This document shows, in pieces, positions 45,473 to 53,803 of a stretch of 64,000 nucleotides of DNA. The notes under the pieces are model-generated. The model searched no databases. It was not told the DNA's origin and worked only from the letters and a program-made list of their open reading frames with translations. Every line of letters starts with the position of its first letter. Position 1 is the first letter of the stretch. Source of the stretch: Sarcina sp034439435 (lineage in GTDB: Bacteria; Bacillota; Clostridia; Clostridiales; Clostridiaceae); contig NZ_JAPCKJ010000003.1 in the NCBI RefSeq assembly GCF_034439435.1, positions 434,001 to 498,000 on the forward strand. The letters run 5' to 3'. The position numbers were made by a program, and so were the translations under genes.

Positions 45473-45720
45473 AACTGAATCATTAAAAGCTTTGATTAGG
45501 AGTAGTAATATTACTTCATAGCCTAAAGAGAGTTGTGGTTTGCTGTGACACAATGGTATGAAAATATGAACTTGCCTATGAGCATATGTGTGAAAAAAAG
45601 CACATACGGGAAATCCCGTTATAATATCGAGTGAGGAAAAGAAATTTTCCTAATAAGAGTGGTACCGCGAATATCCTTTCGTCTCTTAATATTTTAAGAG
45701 ACAAAGGTTTTTTTTTGTTT
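45473..45720 (+). promoter_or_regulatory. T-box leader of leuS with intrinsic terminator
   Basis: A 250-base leader between promoter and leuS contains the T-box AAGAGTGGTACCGCG at 45655-45669, which pairs with the acceptor end of uncharged tRNA. A terminator (GTCTCTTAA and TTAAGAGAC, then T9) follows at about 45674-45718. The stem I region (about 45485-45590) has GAACTTGCC, where CTT would be a leucine specifier codon, matching the downstream gene. Uncharged tRNA-Leu should prevent termination. The specifier assignment is by eye. Confidence 0.92.
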
Positions 45721-45779
45721 GTTTTTATTTGATTCTGGTAAATAATATTAATTATATAAACTTAGAGGAGGATTAGTTA

Positions 45780-48230
45780 ATGGGTAACTACAGTACTGCC
45801 ATAGATAAGAAATGGCAAGATAAGTGGTCTGAATCAGGCCTTTATAAATTTGATCCAAATAAAGAAGGTGAGAAACTTTATGTTTTAGAGATGTTCTCAT
45901 ACCCTTCAGGTAGCCAATTACATGCAGGTCACTGGTTTAACTATGGACCTGTTGATTCATGGGCTAGATTTAAGAGAATGCAAGGATACAATGTATTCCA
46001 ACCTATGGGATTCGATGCTTTTGGTTTACCAGCTGAAAACTTTGCTATAAAAACAGGAATTCACCCACAAGATTCTACAATCAAAAATATAGCTAAAATG
46101 GAAGAACAATTAAAAGCTATGGGAGCTATGTTTAACTGGGATAATGAGGTCGTAACTTGTTCACCAGAATACTACAAATGGACTCAATGGTTATTCTTAA
46201 AATTATATGAAAAAGGATTAGCTTATAGAAAAAAAGCTCCTGTAAACTGGTGTCCATCATGTCAAACAGTTCTTGCTAACGAGCAAGTTGTTGATGGTGA
46301 ATGTGAAAGATGTTCAACAGAGGTTACTAAGAAAGATCTTACTCAATGGTTCTTTAAAATAACTGATTATGCTGATGAATTATTAGATAAATTAGACGGT
46401 TTAGATTGGCCTGAAAAAACAGTTTCTATGCAAAAGCACTGGATAGGAAGATCTACTGGTTCTCAAGTTAATTTCAAAGTTAAAGATAGTGATTTAAGCT
46501 TTGATGTATTTACAACAAGAGTTGATACTTTATGTGGAGTTAGTTACGTTGTTTTAGCTCCAGAAAACCCATTAGTAGATCAAATAGTTTCAGAAGACCA
46601 AAGAGAAGCTGTTGAAAATTACAAGGAAGAAGCTAAAAAACAGTCTGATATAGAAAGACAATCTATCTCAAGAGAAAAAACTGGTGTATTTACTGGTTCT
46701 TATGCTATTCACCCACTAACAGGTAAGGAAGTTCCTATCTGGGTTGGAGATTATGTTTTAGCTACTTATGGCACTGGTGCTGTTATGGCCGTTCCAGCTC
46801 ATGATGAAAGAGACTTTGCTTTCGCTGAAAAATTCAATCTTCCAATAAACAGGGTTATAGCTGCTAAAGATGGTAGCGAAACTGAGCTTCCATTCTGCGA
46901 ACATGGTATATTAGTTAATTCAGGAGAATTTGATGGATTAACTACAGCTGAAGCTAAAGAAAAAATAGTTGAAAAACTAGCTTCAATGGATCTTGGAGAA
47001 AAGAAAGTTAACTTCAGATTAAGAGACTGGTTAGTTTCAAGACAAAGATATTGGGGAGCTCCAATTCCTATAGTTTATTGTGAAGAGTGTGGTATAGTTC
47101 CTGTACCTGAAAGTCAATTACCAGTTCAATTACCATACGACGTTGAGTTTGCTCCAGACGGAAAATCTCCACTAGCTAAGAGTGAGTCATTTGTTAACAC
47201 AACTTGTCCTCACTGTGGAAAACCAGCTAAAAGAGAGACTGATACTTTAGATACTTTCGTATGTTCATCATGGTACTACTTAAGATACCCTGATAATAAA
47301 AACACAGAGGCTCCATTTAATCCTGAGCTAATCAACAAGATCTTACCTGTTGATAAATATGTTGGTGGACCTGAGCATGCTTGTATGCACCTTCTTTATG
47401 CAAGATTTATAACTAAAGCATTAAGAGATATGGGATACTTAAACTTTGATGAGCCATTTACTTCATTAACTCACCAAGGATTAATCTTAGGACCAGATGG
47501 ATTAAAAATGAGTAAATCTAAAGGAAATACAATCTCTCCTGATGATTACATCCAAGAATATGGTGCAGACGTATTTAGAATGTATCTAATGTTTGGTTTT
47601 GCTTACACTGAAGGTGGAGCTTGGAGTGATGATGGAATCAAATCTGTAAACAGATTCGTTGAAAGAATTGAAAGAATCATAGACACTGCTAGAGAAGCTA
47701 TAAACAAAGGTGAAAATAATAAAACTACAATAGATAAGGCTGAAAAAGAGCTTAACTACTGGAGACACAATACTATAAAATCTGTTACAGATGATACAGA
47801 TAAACTTCAATTTAACACAGCAATAGCTAGAATGATGGAATTCATAAATGCTTTATCTAAATACACTCAAGAAAAAGAAATGAATCTTGATTTCTTAAAA
47901 GAAGTTGTTTCTGATTATTTAAGATTATTAGCACCATTTGCACCTCACTTTAGTGAAGAACAATGGAACTTACTTGAAAATTCATACTCAATCTTCAATG
48001 AAGCATGGCCAAAATTTGACCCTAAAGCTTTAGTTAAAGATGAAGTTGAAATAGCTATTCAAGTTAACGGAAAAATCAAAAACAAAATAATGGTTTCTTC
48101 TGATTTAGATGAAGAAGGAATCAAGGCTGCTGCTTTAGCCGATGAGAAAATCGTAGCTGCAACTGAAGGAAAAACAGTTGTTAAAGTAATAGTTATAAAA
48201 GGTAGACTTGTAAATATAGTTGTTAAGTAA
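45780..48230 (+). CDS. leuS: leucyl-tRNA synthetase
   Basis: Charges tRNA-Leu with leucine and edits mischarged products. The 816-residue class Ia synthetase has the HIGH-type motif as HAGH in PSGSQLHAGHW near residue 43, the CP1 editing domain with TTRVDTLCGVS and PAHDERDF, zinc-type cysteines in NWCPSCQTVLANEQ and the KMSKSKGN loop near residue 578. Length and domain order are normal. The start has a GAGGAGG site and follows a T-box leader. Confidence 0.98.
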   Translation: MGNYSTAIDKKWQDKWSESGLYKFDPNKEGEKLYVLEMFSYPSGSQLHAGHWFNYGPVDSWARFKRMQGYNVFQPMGFDAFGLPAENFAIKTGIHPQDSTIKNIAKMEEQLKAMGAMFNWDNEVVTCSPEYYKWTQWLFLKLYEKGLAYRKKAPVNWCPSCQTVLANEQVVDGECERCSTEVTKKDLTQWFFKITDYADELLDKLDGLDWPEKTVSMQKHWIGRSTGSQVNFKVKDSDLSFDVFTTRVDTLCGVSYVVLAPENPLVDQIVSEDQREAVENYKEEAKKQSDIERQSISREKTGVFTGSYAIHPLTGKEVPIWVGDYVLATYGTGAVMAVPAHDERDFAFAEKFNLPINRVIAAKDGSETELPFCEHGILVNSGEFDGLTTAEAKEKIVEKLASMDLGEKKVNFRLRDWLVSRQRYWGAPIPIVYCEECGIVPVPESQLPVQLPYDVEFAPDGKSPLAKSESFVNTTCPHCGKPAKRETDTLDTFVCSSWYYLRYPDNKNTEAPFNPELINKILPVDKYVGGPEHACMHLLYARFITKALRDMGYLNFDEPFTSLTHQGLILGPDGLKMSKSKGNTISPDDYIQEYGADVFRMYLMFGFAYTEGGAWSDDGIKSVNRFVERIERIIDTAREAINKGENNKTTIDKAEKELNYWRHNTIKSVTDDTDKLQFNTAIARMMEFINALSKYTQEKEMNLDFLKEVVSDYLRLLAPFAPHFSEEQWNLLENSYSIFNEAWPKFDPKALVKDEVEIAIQVNGKIKNKIMVSSDLDEEGIKAAALADEKIVAATEGKTVVKVIVIKGRLVNIVVK

Positions 48231-48326
48231 TATAATATTAACGTTGCAAATTTTTTGATTAATTGAAAATTACTAATTAACCTTAATAATTAACACTTTT
48301 TAACATCAAGTTATATATTATATTAT

Positions 48327-48374
48327 AAAAAGGTATCTAAACGCTGAGATTTGACTCCGTTTAGATACCTTTAT
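48327..48374. terminator. bidirectional terminator between leuS and the secreted beta-helix gene
   Basis: AAAGGTATCTAAACG and CGTTTAGATACCTTT form a perfect 15-pair stem between the converging genes. Confidence 0.85.
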
Positions 48375-48377
48375 CTT

Positions 48378-49391
48378 TTACATTGTTATGTGATAATTAT
48401 TTTTATCAATTTTTAATTCTTTTTCAAAAACCTTATAATATTCTGATTCATATCCTCTTAAATCAATATTATCCATTAATTTCATATTCTTAACAATATT
48501 ATTATCTATTGCCTCTAAAAACTCTACTTTATTTCTAATTAGTTCTGTTTCTTTTGCAACATCATAATAAGTATAACCAAAAACTCTTTTTTCGTGAATT
48601 AGTTGATTGTTATCACAACTTATACTGCCACCATCTCTAAATTGACCCCTTATCTCAATTGGAGAACTTATTTTTATATCTCCAACTAAATTAACCTTTG
48701 AATCTTTTCCTAAAATATCAAGGCCAATTCCACTTTTATTTTTCAAATCAAAATTATTTAAATTTACTTGTCCATTTTCAACTTTTAATCCATTTCCATT
48801 GTCTTGATTATTTTCTATTCTACAATTATTTATATTAATATCTTTTCCATCTGAAATACTAACTGCTCTATTAAAGTTAGATCTTATCAAAACGTTTTCT
48901 AAAGTTATATTATCTCCTGAAATATTAATAAGATTATTCTTACCACTATCTCCCTCATTTTCATCATTACATATTATCTTTAAATTTTTTAATACTATTC
49001 CATCTCCCTGTAGTGTAAAAAAATCTCTATTAAGATTTTCAGCTAATTTAGGAACATAGAAACTGTGCCCTTGTCCATCTATTACAAGATTCGAAGTCTT
49101 TATATCTATTCCACTTGAAATCAAATTGCTTAAATCAATATCTTTTGACAGTTTTATTTCTTCTAAGTTCCCATCATTTATTATTTTTAAGAAGCTTTCT
49201 GTATCTCCAACGGTCTTTTCTATTCTAAAAATATCACTATATTTTTTATTGTCATTTATACTTTGATTTATTATTGCATTATCTTTATTATTTTCTTTTA
49301 AATTAACTTCTTTACCTAAAACTACGCTACTAGAGAGGTTATTTACTACTATAGCAGTTGCTATTATCTTTGCGACTTTTTTATGTGCCAT
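48378..49391 (-). CDS. secreted right-handed beta-helix-like protein, function unknown
   Basis: A 337-residue protein with a signal peptide (about 1-27, cleavage after VLG). The middle (about 95-260) repeats the short turns of a right-handed parallel beta-helix: NLVIDGQGHSFYVPKL, IVLKNLKIICND, NITLENVLIRSN, DININNCRIENN, QVNLNNFDLKN, SKVNLVGDIKIS. Such folds bind or cleave polysaccharides, but no catalytic pattern is evident. A pectate-lyase or adhesin role would be a guess. It is monocistronic, with an AGAGGTGAG site. Confidence 0.75.
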   Translation of the reverse strand: MAHKKVAKIIATAIVVNNLSSSVVLGKEVNLKENNKDNAIINQSINDNKKYSDIFRIEKTVGDTESFLKIINDGNLEEIKLSKDIDLSNLISSGIDIKTSNLVIDGQGHSFYVPKLAENLNRDFFTLQGDGIVLKNLKIICNDENEGDSGKNNLINISGDNITLENVLIRSNFNRAVSISDGKDININNCRIENNQDNGNGLKVENGQVNLNNFDLKNKSGIGLDILGKDSKVNLVGDIKISSPIEIRGQFRDGGSISCDNNQLIHEKRVFGYTYYDVAKETELIRNKVEFLEAIDNNIVKNMKLMDNIDLRGYESEYYKVFEKELKIDKNNYHITM

Positions 49392-49718
49392 ATTAAACTC
49401 ACCTCTTCTTAAATATTTTTTATAATTCTATTATGCACTAATTATATCATTTTTTGTATAGGTTTTCAAAAAATAAATTATAGATTTTTTTGACATATCA
49501 TAGATTTTTTTTAACTCTACTAAAATCTTGTGAATTATTTATGTATATTTACTATTTTCAAGAATCTCTCTCATAAATAATTAATTTAATATTATGCAAA
49601 ATTAAATATTTTTCTTTTTATTAATCCAATATAATCAAAAATTTAATCTAAAATATATAATTTATATTAAATTATATGTTCTGTTCAAATTTATAAAGTT
49701 AAAATTTAGAAACAAAAA

Positions 49719-49822
49719 GGTTATAATATGTTTTTAAAAGCAAGAATCTATGAACACTTAACTTCTTAAATACCATTCAAGAAGTTCTTTTAAGATTTTT
49801 AATAAAACATAATTATAACCTT
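49719..49822. repeat. 104-base long hairpin upstream of the secreted beta-helix gene
   Basis: AAGGTTATAATATGTTTT and AAAACATAATTATAACCTT match over 18 of 19 positions as inverted repeats. Inside, AATCT pairs with AGATT and AACTTCTTAA pairs with AAGAAGTT. It differs in sequence from the main dispersed repeat and has no coding capacity. Confidence 0.6.
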
Positions 49823-49865
49823 ACTAAATAAACTATTTACTTTTCTTACTACCTTTTACTAGTTC

Positions 49866-49912
49866 AATAAATTATAGACCTATCTAAAAATCAACGTAAT
49901 TTAAAGCATAGT
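49866..49912. repeat. remnant of the dispersed repeat right end
   Basis: CTATCTAAAAATCAACGTAA then TTTAAAGCATAG resembles the right arm of copy D (CTAGCTAAAAATCAACATTC, ACCTAAAACATA). Only one arm is present, just past the methyltransferase gene's stop. Confidence 0.55.
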
Positions 49913-49931
49913 ATTAATGATTAAGAACTTT

Positions 49932-50663
49932 TTATAGAACTTTTCCAAACTCTTTAAGCACTTTTAAGACTTCTTTTTCCTCTATAGGCGAAAAATATTC
50001 TATATATTTACTATGATTAAATCTAGTAAATAAATCTTTTGACATATCCATCCACTCTTCTAATATATAGACCCACATTATTTCACTTGTTGGACAGCTT
50101 AATATAAATGATTCAACCCCAAAGAAACTATATTCTTCTATGTCATGAAGTTTTGTTAAGCTAACATAATCCTCAACCACTTTTTTAGTTAATTTATATT
50201 CGTATATATCAACATAGAAAAAATCAAATTGTTCTCCTTTTGCTTTAAATCCATCCCCTTTTATAATCTTAATCTTAGGATTTTCCCCAAAGCTTTCTAA
50301 ATATAGATCGATTATCTCTTGACTCATTTCATAAACAACGATTTCTTTTACATCATCTTTTTTAGCTATTTCTTGAACAAAATATCCTAAACCCAATCCA
50401 AGAACTCCAACCTTGCCTTCTGCTCTTTTTATACTTTCAAAAGCACCTTGAATCTCATGAGGTGAAATTCTCATCCAAAGCTTTTCACCTTCAAAAAGCT
50501 CTATTGGATTTTCATTTATATGTTCTTTATGCTCATATAAATATCCATCAAATTCACTTTTATCACTATATTTAATAGTAAAATTACCTTTTTTATTTTC
50601 TTTTATTTTATTTTTATATTCTCTTATTTTGTCTTCACAATAATTTAGCGTATATGGTACCAT
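49932..50663 (-). CDS. SAM-dependent methyltransferase-like protein
   Basis: A 243-residue soluble protein with a Rossmann-type SAM motif at about 85-110 (KVGVLGLGLGYFVQEIAKKD, then an acidic residue in VVYEMSQEI) and a later FDFFYVDIYEY strand. The fold is close to spermidine synthase and class I methyltransferases. The substrate cannot be told, and some members of this group are inactive. The ATG follows GGAAGGG. It is the only gene in its transcript. Confidence 0.7.
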   Translation of the reverse strand: MVPYTLNYCEDKIREYKNKIKENKKGNFTIKYSDKSEFDGYLYEHKEHINENPIELFEGEKLWMRISPHEIQGAFESIKRAEGKVGVLGLGLGYFVQEIAKKDDVKEIVVYEMSQEIIDLYLESFGENPKIKIIKGDGFKAKGEQFDFFYVDIYEYKLTKKVVEDYVSLTKLHDIEEYSFFGVESFILSCPTSEIMWVYILEEWMDMSKDLFTRFNHSKYIEYFSPIEEKEVLKVLKEFGKVL

Positions 50664-50857
50664 AATTTTTCCCTTCCTAAACTACCTAAGGATAATTTAT
50701 TTTTATAAAAATAATCCTTACTTACTTTATATTAACTATATATTTAGTATATCTTCATATTTTATTTAACTATTTTATTTTAATTTGATAAAGAGAACTT
50801 CTCAACCTGTTTTTTATAAAAATTTTCATATTATTACAAAAACATAATAATTATCAT

Positions 50858-50910
50858 CTATTTTTCTTATATTTATATGTAATTCTCCTCTATTTTTCTT
50901 ATCTTTATAT
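50858..50910. repeat. short direct repeat
   Basis: CTATTTTTCTTATATTTATA at 50858 recurs at 50890 with one change (ATCTTTAT), 32 bases apart, in the otherwise featureless gap upstream of the HesB-like genes. Confidence 0.5.
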
Positions 50911-50950
50911 AAAAGTAAGTTCTATCAATTAAATTCCTACTAAAATAGTC

Positions 50951-50979
50951 TTGATTTATTTTATGTAAAATTATATAAT
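50951..50979 (+). promoter_or_regulatory. promoter of the HesB-like pair
   Basis: TTGATT (50951-50956) and TATAAT (50974-50979) are 17 bases apart, about 50 bases before the first HesB-like gene. Confidence 0.6.
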
Positions 50980-51030
50980 TTAATCAATCAATATTAATTA
51001 TTAATTAATTGAATTTAAGTAGGTGATTAA

Positions 51031-51375
51031 ATGAAAAAGGTAGCAATGAGCGATGACGCTTATGTTGAATTTAAAGAGTTTCTAAAAGCTAATGATATAG
51101 ATAGTGATGTTATTAGAATAAACTTTGGTGGAAACGGCCCTATGGGTCCTATGTTTTCTGTAACTGCTGGAGAAAAAAATGAAGGCGATGAAGTTGAAGT
51201 AATAAAAGATTTAACTTTTGTTATTGATCCTTCTTTAATAGATGTCTTCTTAGGATTCTCAATACTTTCTGATGAGGAAAACTTCGGTGAAGGATTAACT
51301 CTTGATCCTCTAATGAGCGATTATGAAGGTGGAAGTTGCAGCGGAAATTGTGGTAGCTGTGGTAGCTGTCACTAA
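51031..51375 (+). CDS. HesB/IscA-like protein with a C-terminal Cys-rich tail
   Basis: A 114-residue protein of the HesB-like group related to iron-sulfur carriers. The N-terminus (KKVAMSDDAYVEFKEFLKAN) and the glycine-rich turn INFGGNGPMGPMF match the selenoprotein gene that follows, but Pro45-like residue replaces its selenocysteine position and no Cys is present there. The last 15 residues (GGSCSGNCGSCGSCH) hold four Cys and may bind a metal. An AAGTAGGTGAT site precedes the ATG. It is probably transcribed with the downstream gene. Confidence 0.85.
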   Translation: MKKVAMSDDAYVEFKEFLKANDIDSDVIRINFGGNGPMGPMFSVTAGEKNEGDEVEVIKDLTFVIDPSLIDVFLGFSILSDEENFGEGLTLDPLMSDYEGGSCSGNCGSCGSCH

Positions 51376-51476
51376 TTATAATATTTCAATTTAGTGTGAT
51401 ATTATTTTAAAATATATTAATAATAAGTTGTATAAAGCAATTTTTGCTTTAAATTAAAATTTAGGAGGAAATAGAT

Positions 51477-51803
51477 ATGTCAGTTGTTAAAATGAGTAAT
51501 GAAGCTTATACTGAGTTCAAATCTTTTCTACAAGAAAACGGCATAGAAAAGTTTGACATAAGAATAAATCTAGCAGGAGTTGGCTGAGGAGGCCCAGTAT
51601 TTAATATTGTTCTGGATGAACAATCAGATAATGATGAAGTTGTTAAAATTGAAGATATAACATTCTTTATTGATAAAGAACTTGTTAAAGATTTTGAAGG
51701 ATTTGTTCTACTTTCTTCTGAGGAAAATGATGGCAGAGGATTATCTTTAAAACCAGTTAAAGAAAGCGAAGGCGGATGTTCTTCTTGCTCAAGCTGTCAT
51801 TAA
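51477..51803 (+). CDS. HesB-like selenoprotein (in-frame UGA read as selenocysteine)
   Basis: The frame from ATG 51477 (strong TAGGAGGA site) to TAA 51801 is interrupted only by a TGA at codon 37 (51585-51587). Both sides match the upstream HesB-like paralog: MSNEAYTEFKSFL and INLAGVG before it, GGPVFNIVLDEQSDN and a Cys-rich GGCSSCSSCH end after it. HesB-like proteins usually have Cys at this point, and HesB-like selenoproteins are an established prokaryotic family. A hairpin with a GG-containing five-base loop lies 18 bases after the TGA. The 108-residue product would therefore carry Sec37. Ordinary gene callers would split or drop it. Confidence 0.9.
51606..51624 (+). promoter_or_regulatory. 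candidate bacterial SECIS hairpin
   Basis: ATTGTTC, loop TGGAT, GAACAAT: a perfect seven-pair stem with a small loop containing GG, starting 18 bases after the TGA codon. Size, distance and loop G fit bacterial SECIS elements bound by SelB. It lies within the coding sequence, as expected in bacteria. Confidence 0.75.
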
Positions 51804-51814
51804 TTTTTTAAATA

Positions 51815-51866
51815 TAGAACTGTAGCATTAGTGAGTTAAATTTCACTAGCTACAGTTCTTTTTTTA
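51815..51866 (+). terminator. terminator of the HesB-like pair
   Basis: AGAACTGTAGCATTAGTGA and TCACTAGCTACAGTTCT pair with small mismatches and are followed by T7. Confidence 0.85.
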
Positions 51867-51976
51867 ACAAATTTTATATTCATTAAATCATTTTCATTTT
51901 TTTACTTTTATGGTTGTTTATGTATAAAATAAGTATTATAATTTAATAAAAGCTTTTATTTTAAGGGGGAGAGATA

Positions 51977-53287
51977 ATGAATACAACTCTAATTAAAGTA
52001 ACTCCAACTAAAGAACAAAGAAAATACCAAGAAGATGAATTAATAGCTTTCTTAGACATTCACTCTAATACATTTACAGCAAATTGTGGGAATAATGATG
52101 AAGCTCCTTCTTTGTTTAAAAAAGAAACTTCATTTAACACAGATAACTGGGCAGAAAACTTATTTAAATTTGGATTTAAAAAAGTTATTTTAACAGCTAA
52201 GCTTAATAATGGTATTTGTTTATGGCAAAGCAACTGTTCAAAAGTTAATATAAATAATCCTTATTTTGAAAATAGTTGTGAGGATTTGGTAAAAAAAGTT
52301 AGTAAATCTTGCAAAAAGTTTGGACTTAAATTTGGTATTCATCTTACTTTAAAAGATTATCTCACTTTGAACTTAACTCCTGAAGAATATGATAATTACT
52401 ATATTTCGCAATTAAAAGAACTTATGACTAATTATTCTCCTATAAGCGAAGTTATTATGGATATGACTTCCTTAGATGAGTCCTATGAATCACTTAACTT
52501 TGAGAGATACTTTAAAATTATCAAAGAAATAAATCCTAAATGTATGATCTCTAGTCCTATAGGCCCTGATGTACGTTGGATGTATTACTCTGATGTAAAA
52601 GCATTAAAAACATCTTTCTACTCTTCTGTAAATTTAGATCTTTTAAAAGAAGATTTAAACAATGAAGAGGTAAGAAATGGAGATATTCACGGTGACACTT
52701 GGATTGTTGGGGAAAGTATTTACTCTTTATCTGATTGTGTAAACCACAAAGAAAATGCATTATCTATTTTAAAGCACGTTTATAACAATTCTTTAGGAAG
52801 AAATACTAATCTAATATTAGTTTTATCTCCTAATACAGATGGCTTATTAAATGGTAATGACATCCGTACACTTTCTGATTTTTCAAAATATATAAAAGAG
52901 ACTTTTTCTAATAATCTTATTAAAGGCTCTTCTATATTGGCTACAAACTCATCATCTAGTGATAGCTATAACCTAATTGACGATTATAAGAAATCCTATT
53001 GGATAGCTAATGAAAATGCAGTAAATCCTTATATAGAAATAGATTTTAAAACTGTTACTGAATTTAATATTTTAGAAATAAGAGAATGGATTGCCGAAGG
53101 TCAAAACGTAGAAGAATTTAAAGTTTATGCTTATAACAATGGCTGGTTTGAACTTTACAATGGCTCTTCTATAGGATATAGACACATAGCTAAACTTAAT
53201 AATATCAAAACTGATAAAATTAAGATTTCATTTACTAAATATAAAAATCCACCTATGATTAATCATATTGGTGCATATATTGGATAA
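51977..53287 (+). CDS. GH29 alpha-L-fucosidase-like protein, cytoplasmic
   Basis: A 436-residue protein without a signal peptide. The TIM-barrel part (about 1-310) has the GH29 layout: FLDIHSNTF, FGFKKVILTAKLNNGICLW, KKFGLKFGIHLTL and the strand EVIMDMTSL, where Asp162 falls at the position of the GH29 nucleophile (normally W-F-D-G). The last 120 residues form a beta-sandwich of the galactose-binding type (NPYIEIDFKTVTEFNILEIREW). The flanking Trp-Phe and Gly-Ala of the nucleophile motif are not conserved, so activity may be altered. It probably acts on imported fucosylated or related sugars. GGGGGAGA precedes the ATG. Confidence 0.8.
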   Translation: MNTTLIKVTPTKEQRKYQEDELIAFLDIHSNTFTANCGNNDEAPSLFKKETSFNTDNWAENLFKFGFKKVILTAKLNNGICLWQSNCSKVNINNPYFENSCEDLVKKVSKSCKKFGLKFGIHLTLKDYLTLNLTPEEYDNYYISQLKELMTNYSPISEVIMDMTSLDESYESLNFERYFKIIKEINPKCMISSPIGPDVRWMYYSDVKALKTSFYSSVNLDLLKEDLNNEEVRNGDIHGDTWIVGESIYSLSDCVNHKENALSILKHVYNNSLGRNTNLILVLSPNTDGLLNGNDIRTLSDFSKYIKETFSNNLIKGSSILATNSSSSDSYNLIDDYKKSYWIANENAVNPYIEIDFKTVTEFNILEIREWIAEGQNVEEFKVYAYNNGWFELYNGSSIGYRHIAKLNNIKTDKIKISFTKYKNPPMINHIGAYIG

Positions 53288-53363
53288 CTCTTAATAAATA
53301 ATGTTCTTATTAAATGTAGTAAAACGTTAAATATATTCTAAAATAGAGCTTTATACTTTTTAA

Positions 53364-53402
53364 AGAAAGAGATATGTATTTTAAAATACATATCTCTTTT
53401 AA
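53364..53402 (+). terminator. terminator of the GH29-like gene
   Basis: AAAGAGATATGTATTTT and AAAATACATATCTCTTTT form a perfect 17-pair stem with a T-rich end. Confidence 0.9.
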
Positions 53403-53406
53403 GTTT

Positions 53407-53680
53407 ATGCTCCATTTTAAACTAGTGTTGATTTTTAACTAGAACTGCAAGACAATCTTAATGAGCAATTAGTATTGCAGTTCCTCATAGCTAGAAACTC
53501 TAAGATTCCAAATTGCCCAAACTATTATGAAAAGTTTCTACGTAAGAATAATAACGTTAAGATGCTTTTTCTGTTTGAGCATAATCAAAAAGAAATATAA
53601 TCTCACTATATATAGTTGCATCACATAAGTTCAAGGTTCAAAATTAAAACTTTTACTTAACCTTCAACCTAAAATAAAGT
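53407..53680. repeat. palindromic dispersed repeat, copy F (long form, right end eroded)
   Basis: The left arm TTTTAAACTAGTGTTGATTT then TTAACTAGAACTGCAAGACA matches copy B. The middle has CTTAATGAGCAATTAGTATTG, AAGAATAATAACGTTAAGAT and GCATCACATAAGTTCAAG, each matching copy A or B. The right terminal arm is reduced to CTTCAACCTAAAATAAAG. It lies between the GH29-like gene and the TPR gene. Confidence 0.75.
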
Positions 53681-53803
53681 CTAAGTTTGAAATAACTTTT
53701 TGTAAACCTAATTAAGTAAAGTTGTATTAAGTATAAAATTCCATTAAAATTAATCTTATAACATAATTACAACATTTTGTATTTTACTGGAGGCGTAATA
53801 AAA

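Noticed and set aside
51585..51587. TGA in the second HesB-like gene as a pseudogene mutation
   Set aside because: The frame is otherwise intact, the codon falls at the usual Cys site of the family, and a SECIS-like hairpin follows; selenocysteine fits better.
3510..53680. Repeats as CRISPR or insertion sequence remains
   Set aside because: Copies are far apart, differ in length, have no spacers and contain no transposase fragments.
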